Below are positions 58,835 through 64,000 of a DNA stretch of 64,000 bases, one piece after another. A model generated the notes under the pieces. That model saw only the letters and a program-made list of their open reading frames with translations, did no database searches and was not told where the DNA came from. A program made the translations under genes and the position numbers. Positions within the stretch are counted from its first letter, which is position 1. Each line of letters begins with the position of its first letter. The stretch is from Glandiceps talaboti. Taxonomy: Eukaryota; Hemichordata; Enteropneusta; Spengelidae. Where the stretch lies: positions 12,342,001 through 12,406,000 of the forward strand of contig NC_135566.1 of NCBI RefSeq assembly GCF_964340395.1, in the 5' to 3' direction.

Positions 58835-61104
58835 ACTCTTCCCACATACAGTACCTGTGAATGTTTGCAGTGAAGACAAACATCTTCCTTACTTTTGTTT
58901 AGTTTTCCATGTCAGCACCAAACCTTTCCTGTTCTCCGTACGGAAGCGATCAAAAAAATGAACTCCTCTGTCATAGAGTATAGAAATGAGTGATCACCAG
59001 TTTAATCTTTTTGTTTCAAATCATAGAATTAATGAAATAATTAATTAAATTTTTGTGACTTAATTATCACCTGACATTTTTAGGTTGAGCAGACTCAATG
59101 TACTATTCAAATGGCAATACTTTCAAGGTCAAAGGTCAAAGGTGAAAGTTTATTGGTCATTTTGACATTAACTCTTTACCTTCACTGACAAATTTAGTTA
59201 GGTAGATAATGTTTAATTTTGCGATTTACGTTGGCTTTATTTGTATCATAGAAAAAATTTGAAGCTATCCAGTTGTTTGTTTTGTGTGTATGTGTTGTTA
59301 AAAAGTTGTAAGATGTTTATATCGAAGATCTTAAATTATGCAAGCAATTTTTATGTAAATTTACAAAAGGGTGCGAATAATTTAATATCGATATTAAAAG
59401 GAGAGATATAGAGAATGTGAGGTTTAATAACTGCCTTACTGTATCGTAGGATTGTAATTATGGAAAGTGCTATTCACTTTTTACACAGTTCTTGTCAACT
59501 CAGTGAATGTACACGGATTTATCTGATCCTGCAATGACGTCTAAATAGTCATGAAGTATATAAACACGACATAAACAAGAAAATTAGTGTGTAGTTTATA
59601 AACAGAGATGATACACACCCATCTTTCTCTATGTGCATATGAAGCCCAGATAAATATCATTAGTCAGTAGTGGCTGTGATGCCATGCTTTGCAATACTTC
59701 TGACTAACAGTATTCAATGTACACGTGGCTAGATTTGCAGTAGATGTGTTCTGTATACACATTTTAAAATACCCCCAGTAGTGTACTAAGTTTTAAAGTG
59801 ATTCAAACCTCATAGATGAATACTAACAGTTACAATATGTCCATGGAAGTATAACTTTAAGACTTTTACAACTTCATCATCATGGGTTATACTTCCATGA
59901 TATGTTGAAGTCACACAGAGAGAATATCACTGATAGAAAATATCGGATGCAGATATTTTGTACTATTATTATTGTATTGGTTTAGAGTGGAAAATATCAC
60001 AGTGGGGACACCAAAATCTCATATATATATGAACACAATGGCTTTACACAAGAAATTATGTTTAGAAATTAAAAAGATTTGCATGCTTGTAGCTTCCATA
60101 TTGACTGCCCTCAATGACATAAATTTAAATTACTTTGTTTTTATGACACTTGTAAAGGTTAAAAGTCCGATATATGGGGGAGTGCATTGATATTTAAAAA
60201 ATGTATTTAGTACAGTCAAGAAAATTTCTGAATTGTATTTTTTTTTGTTTTTCTTTTAATTTTGTTTTCTATTTTCTTTGTAATTCCCCAACATTCTCAA
60301 CAATATTCCGTAAAACGTGGCCAACTTGCACAATTCACAGAATAAGTTTATATCCACAAACAGTTGTAAATAAGTAATGAATTCAATATTGCATTTAATT
60401 CTTTACATTTGTAAATTGTTTAAAACAAATATTTAGTCATTTTTCTTCATTTATTTTCTTCAGCGAGATCTTAGATATTTCCCCAGATTTGTGTTTGGTG
60501 ATGGAAGATTTTGACATAATCTGCAGGCTGCTGTCTGTTGTAGGGACAAAACTTAGGTGGTTTTTTTTTGAGTGGTTGTTACAGTCGAAAAAAGTGATGT
60601 TTTGTCTTAAAGTAGCAGATGGATAAGAAGGTGAAAAACCATGTTAGACCCCTTCTTAAAAAGCACCCTCAAGCTTGGGCATGAAACAGTTGCATATTCA
60701 CTACCATCTCTGAACTGCATTTGTTCTCTTTTTTAAAAGAAGATTGACTCTGATTGGCTTTTCACAGGAAAACACTGACCAATCATTGAGTGACTCTCAG
60801 GTTAGTCCAGGTTACAAGATATTTGTTCATATTTCCATAGAAGGTAGTTGCTGATTGGTCATTGGTCATCTGCATTATTTGAAAACAATAATCAGCATTA
60901 ACCAGCAGGGGTTAGGGCTCATCTAGTCCTTGTCCCAGCAACAGACTAACAATCGTGTAGATTTTTGATTCTGAACTTAAAAAAGTAATGAAGTGGTCTT
61001 TAAAGTACTATCTGTAAGAGATTGTCCATGTTGGAATTCTGTGTAATTATGTAGATATAAACAGAACTAATGCCCTATTGTGAACAGTTGGAGCTGAAAA
61101 TAAA
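58835..61104 (+). other. PITP 3' untranslated region (inferred extent)
   Basis: No further gene is seen. ATTAAA variants occur (near 59045 and 59393), but the first canonical AATAAA followed by a U/GU-rich stretch is at 61099. A transcript ending there would have a ~2.3-kb 3' UTR. The true end could be earlier. Confidence 0.45.
61099..61104 (+). terminator. Candidate PITP polyadenylation signal AATAAA
   Basis: AATAAAGAATGG is followed within ~15 nt by TTTTTGTCTTTAGTTGTGTT, a typical downstream U/GU-rich element. Confidence 0.45.
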
Positions 61105-61893
61105 GAATGGAAACACATATTTTTGTCTTTAGTTGTGTTATTTCACATCTGCATGAAACTGAAGTTACATGTAATGATAGTCTGCCTAGTGGCATGGTGT
61201 GTGACTCTCCAATGTTATTCTGTACTTTCCAACTTACTGCCAAATTCATTTTACAGTTTTTTGGAAAGTTGGTAATTTGTTCTCACATATCAAGGCTGCA
61301 ATGGATTGTATGCTCACCAGGAAGTTGAGGAAATATAAAGAACCATTGTGCCGCTATAGATCCGTGCCAGTGGTAATAATTGTAAAGTGCTTTATAATAA
61401 CCAATATTAGTATTATCGTAACCATGTTTAAATTTTCGACCCGTATTAACATAATGCAGAATATTCACTACAACAGCAAGTACACAACCATAAATTTTAA
61501 TTTAAAAATGTTGATTACAAGGTAAATATAATAAACATATAAAAATATTTCTAATCGTCTCTAGCGTGTGCAAGGACAGTACACTATTCAAAACGCAGTT
61601 CGGTGTACAAAGAGTTGCAGTCGGATCCTGTACCCATATCTGTTAGGAATACTGTATGTGTTATTGCACAAAGCTTATATATAATTTAATATAAAGGATA
61701 TTTCGAATCTCTCACTCAAAAAGGAATTAAAAGCATTTTCAATATGGTTGTTTGTCAACACGAATCATACTAAATCAAAAATTGAAAATAAACAAGGAAG
61801 TTACAAAATTGGTCAAGTAGTTTCGGTTGTTGAGGAAATCTTTGCAGTTTTCTGTTGTCATTTTGTGTGTATACGTGTTTGTTTAAAATTTTT

Positions 61894-61896
<3 letters not shown>
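61105..61896. other. Short intergenic space between convergent genes
   Basis: Unique AT-rich sequence. No coding signal is seen. Confidence 0.45.

Positions 61897-61947
<51 letters not shown>
61897..61947. repeat. (GT)25 microsatellite at the 3' end of the KCTD gene
   Basis: Uninterrupted GT run beginning after a T run. On the minus strand it is a CA run ~18 nt beyond the KCTD stop codon. Confidence 0.95.
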
Positions 61948-61948
<1 letters not shown>

Positions 61949-61951
<3 letters not shown>

Positions 61952-61954
61952 ATT
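61949..61954 (-). terminator. Possible KCTD polyadenylation signal AATAAA
   Basis: The minus strand reads AATAAA only ~11 nt after the stop codon and directly before the CA run. It is the only canonical hexamer seen close to the stop, but it would give an unusually short 3' UTR. Confidence 0.25.
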
Positions 61955-61964
61955 TGCAAGCCCT

Positions 61965-62675
61965 TCATGTACTAACATCAATGAGATTGTTCAATTGACG
62001 ATCTGGACGGCGAAACACCCATCTATGGACGGGTTCTATGCCTTCCTGTAGATTACCGGACTGGCACGACGATGAAGAGTGTAACTCGAAACCATGGTAA
62101 CTAAGCTGTTGAAACAGTTTCATTCTTCCTACATCGTTAACATCAGGTAGTTGTCCAGTTGAAATACAATGGAAGAGAGCCGTGTGGTAGTCCCAAACTC
62201 TCAAACGATATTTTTTTGTCTTGTTTACTTCTTTCCTGAGCGTCGGAACGGTTCTCCACAACCTAGGCGGTGCTATTATTTTAACCTTTCCACTACTTTC
62301 TTCTATTTCGACATACTCGTAGACATTTCGCTGCCCTTCCCTCCTTCGTCGCCATTCTCGAACGAATGTTATCAGATCTGGGATTTGATAAAAGTCAGCC
62401 TCGTCTTCCAAAAGGTCAAGTTCGTCGAATTCGTTTGGAAGACGTAAATTTCCCGTCCTCAGGAAATTCAAGACATGGCGAAACATTTCCCCATCACGGT
62501 CAATGACGACGTTTCCTTCACTGTCAGCCTGTGTCGCAAAATCACCACCGAACATTGCTCCCAGCATAGAATCGGGATATCGTGTCAGGGTAGACCGGGA
62601 CGTGGTGTACAATTTTCCTCCGACGTTCAGGTAAACGGTCACATCAACAGAGCCTATTGGCGTTTCGGTGGTCAT
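61965..62675 (-). CDS. KCTD-family BTB/POZ (T1) protein, KCTD6/11/21-like, single coding exon
   Basis: 236 residues from MTTETPIGSVD. Residues ~12-105 form the BTB/T1 domain, with YLNVGGKLYTTSRSTLTRYP, DSMLGAMFGGDF, GNVVIDRDGEMFRHVLNFLR and DLLEDEADFYQI, all strongly conserved in KCTD6, KCTD11 and KCTD21. These proteins oligomerise through the BTB domain and act as substrate adaptors of cullin-3 ubiquitin ligases; vertebrate members restrain Hedgehog signalling through HDAC1. The C-terminal half is diverged but collinear and ends near HRWVFRRPD. A second Met three codons upstream (62684) is an alternative start. An acceptor-like TGTTGTGTTACAG on the minus strand at 62700-62712 suggests a 5' UTR intron just upstream of the ATG. 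It is transcribed toward PITP. Confidence 0.92.
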   Translation of the reverse strand: MTTETPIGSVDVTVYLNVGGKLYTTSRSTLTRYPDSMLGAMFGGDFATQADSEGNVVIDRDGEMFRHVLNFLRTGNLRLPNEFDELDLLEDEADFYQIPDLITFVREWRRRREGQRNVYEYVEIEESSGKVKIIAPPRLWRTVPTLRKEVNKTKKYRLRVWDYHTALFHCISTGQLPDVNDVGRMKLFQQLSYHGFELHSSSSCQSGNLQEGIEPVHRWVFRRPDRQLNNLIDVST

Positions 62676-62699
62676 TGTTAGCATCCAAAGATCGAGTAC

Positions 62700-62712
62700 C
62701 TGTAACACAACA
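62700..62712 (-). promoter_or_regulatory. Splice acceptor just 5' of the KCTD start codon
   Basis: The minus strand reads TGTTGTGTTACAG|GTACTCGATC, with the first ATG 16 nt downstream. This implies a non-coding first exon to the right of the window position, as is common for single-coding-exon KCTD genes. Confidence 0.5.
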
Positions 62713-62965
62713 TAGGCCCATCTCCTTTTTTGTATGGTATACGATTGTCAGGTACGGTTACATTTTTACAGAACGTGTTCTTATTCGCGTGCGTCTTGTA
62801 CGAAACGCAAATCGCATGCATGAGCAGAAGTCGCGCGTAACTATTGATTGGCGTCGAGAACCCATGACTGCGTGGCTGGTGCATCCTCTAATAAATAGAT
62901 AAAATTGATAACTAACCAAATAACTAAGACCTATTTCTTCAATAAGAATTTCGCTTGAGTCTGTT
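62713..62965 (-). other. Upstream flank / 5' intron of the KCTD gene
   Basis: CpG-containing sequence (TTCGCGTGCGTCTTGTACG, GTCGCGCGTAAC) in otherwise AT-rich DNA; possible promoter area. No exon could be fixed. Confidence 0.35.
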
Positions 62966-63145
62966 TTTGTACGCGCATTGTGATAGTTATATGGAATGCG
63001 CTATATAAGAAAATTAGATTAGATTAGATTAGATTAGATTAGATTAACTAACAAACTAACCAACCAACCAACCAACCAACCAACCAACCAACCAACCAAC
63101 CAACCAACCAACCAACCAACTAACTAACTAACTAACTAACTAAAT
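62966..63145. repeat. SINE/MITE-like tail with (GATTA)n and (AACC)n repeats
   Basis: TATATGGAATGCGCTATATAAGAAAA followed by (GATTA)n at 63012-63048. The GCGCTATATAA-plus-pentamer design is a common 3' end of short dispersed elements in marine invertebrates. (AACC)n and (AACT)n fill 63058-63145. Confidence 0.65.
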
Positions 63146-64000
63146 TTACTAAAATAACAGAAGAAAGATACTACAAAAAGCGCCCATTCTTCGAATTGAT
63201 GTTGCATGCTAAATCGATGTTGAGAGTAATGGCTAAATTTATTTGTTGCTGGACTGAAAGTTTAAATTTCACGGCTGGAGTCAATATTTTCTTCATATTT
63301 ATGTAATCATTTCAAATCCACTATAATAAACCTACCCAATTCGACTGTTTACACATGGCCATCAAGCCAGCTTACATTGGACCAACAGCGATGACTATAA
63401 CTTACCTGTAGACTCGAAGGACTAGCGTTTACGTTTTTTTGCTACACTATTACTGACATTTTGGTTTTAAATTTCGCTGATCGAGGAAAAGACAAAATCA
63501 GCAAATAGCGTAGAAGCGGCTAATCCTTCAAGTCTACAGGCTCCGATGACAAAAGATGTAATTCACCTAATAAGAAATAGTGAGCTATATGAATGCCATG
63601 AATCCCAGTGACAAACACTTACATTATGAAGTTCAACATTTTTCAAAGCGTCGGGAGTGGGGTGGTGGTGGAGTTACAGGCTGTACTACAAGACTTGATA
63701 GTTTTGACAAAAATATCCCACCCCATAGCGCCCCGCTGCCCCCCCCCCCCCCCCAGCCATAAATTCAGTTCGTTCCGTCATTCCGGGTTTATTTTGGTCG
63801 GATTCGCCACTATGTCATATATGGAAATGGCGTACCGTTATAATTCTGTACCAATATCTTGTATTGCATCACAGAGGTCATGACCTTTCATCGCAAACAG
63901 ACATATGGAGCATGCATGGTGCAGACGACAGTAGATTTAAATTTCAGCACGAATATTTGAAACTTTTGCACAACTTGCCACGTCAGTAGATAGCAGAAGG
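63146..64000. other. Right end of window, nothing recognised
   Basis: Unique sequence with a C run of ~16 near 63740. Reading frames here (60-91 codons) overlap the C run and have no family signature. Confidence 0.4.

Noticed and set aside
62676-62708. N-terminal extension of the KCTD protein beginning at GTG
   Set aside because: This stretch contains the acceptor TGTTGTGTTACAG and no ATG before 62684; it is intron or 5' UTR.

Overview
This is a piece of an animal nuclear genome. It is AT-rich, its protein-coding gene is split by long GT-AG introns, and it is crowded with microsatellites, minisatellites and small non-autonomous DNA transposons. No operons, Shine-Dalgarno sites or dense coding are present. 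The encoded proteins (class I phosphatidylinositol transfer protein, KCTD protein, metazoan-type SGNH hydrolase, Penelope-like and CR1/L2-like retroelement remnants) and the many CATGTA-rich and polymorphic simple repeats suggest a marine invertebrate. A hemichordate or other invertebrate deuterostome, or a lophotrochozoan, would all fit; the window alone does not decide.

Layout. 1-5.9 kb: degenerate tandem repeats and a partially duplicated 1.1-1.4 kb segment, each copy ending in a ~350 bp foldback element. 6.1-17.2 kb: an 11 kb tandem array with two monomer lengths, ~1,667 bp and ~1,075 bp. 17.9-18.1 kb (minus): one exon-like remnant of an RxxWT...RDWK domain protein, with a stop inside its conserved motif. 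19.4-27.5 kb: repeat-rich DNA with the 3' end of a CR1/L2-like LINE, Penelope-like GIY-YIG fragments arranged head to head, long simple repeats, and a mostly one-exon SGNH/GDSL hydrolase gene (23.48-24.95 kb, plus). That gene's coding exon follows a (TC)69 tract which looks like its polypyrimidine tract.

29.6-58.8 kb (plus): a complete class I PITP gene, orthologous to vertebrate PITPNA/PITPNB. I could assign every coding exon with exact, phase-consistent splice junctions. The reconstructed protein is 263 residues and keeps the known lipid-binding residues. Exon 8 is present twice in tandem (8a and 8b, 96 nt each, same phase, 122 nt apart). Copy 8b keeps the double-tryptophan membrane-docking motif; 8a changes the second Trp to Arg. 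This predicts mutually exclusive splicing that tunes membrane docking, and it is the most interesting signal in the window. The introns hold several MITE families (hAT-like with a clear 8-bp target duplication, Mutator-like with a clear 9-bp duplication, long foldbacks), minisatellites (21, 38, 50, ~70, ~100 bp) and an antisense 277-codon membrane-protein-like reading frame.

61.97-62.68 kb (minus): an intact single-coding-exon KCTD6/11/21-like BTB protein gene, convergent with PITP. Beyond 62.7 kb there are only upstream flank and simple repeats.

The genes show no evident functional coupling. They are ordinary animal neighbours set in repeat-rich DNA.
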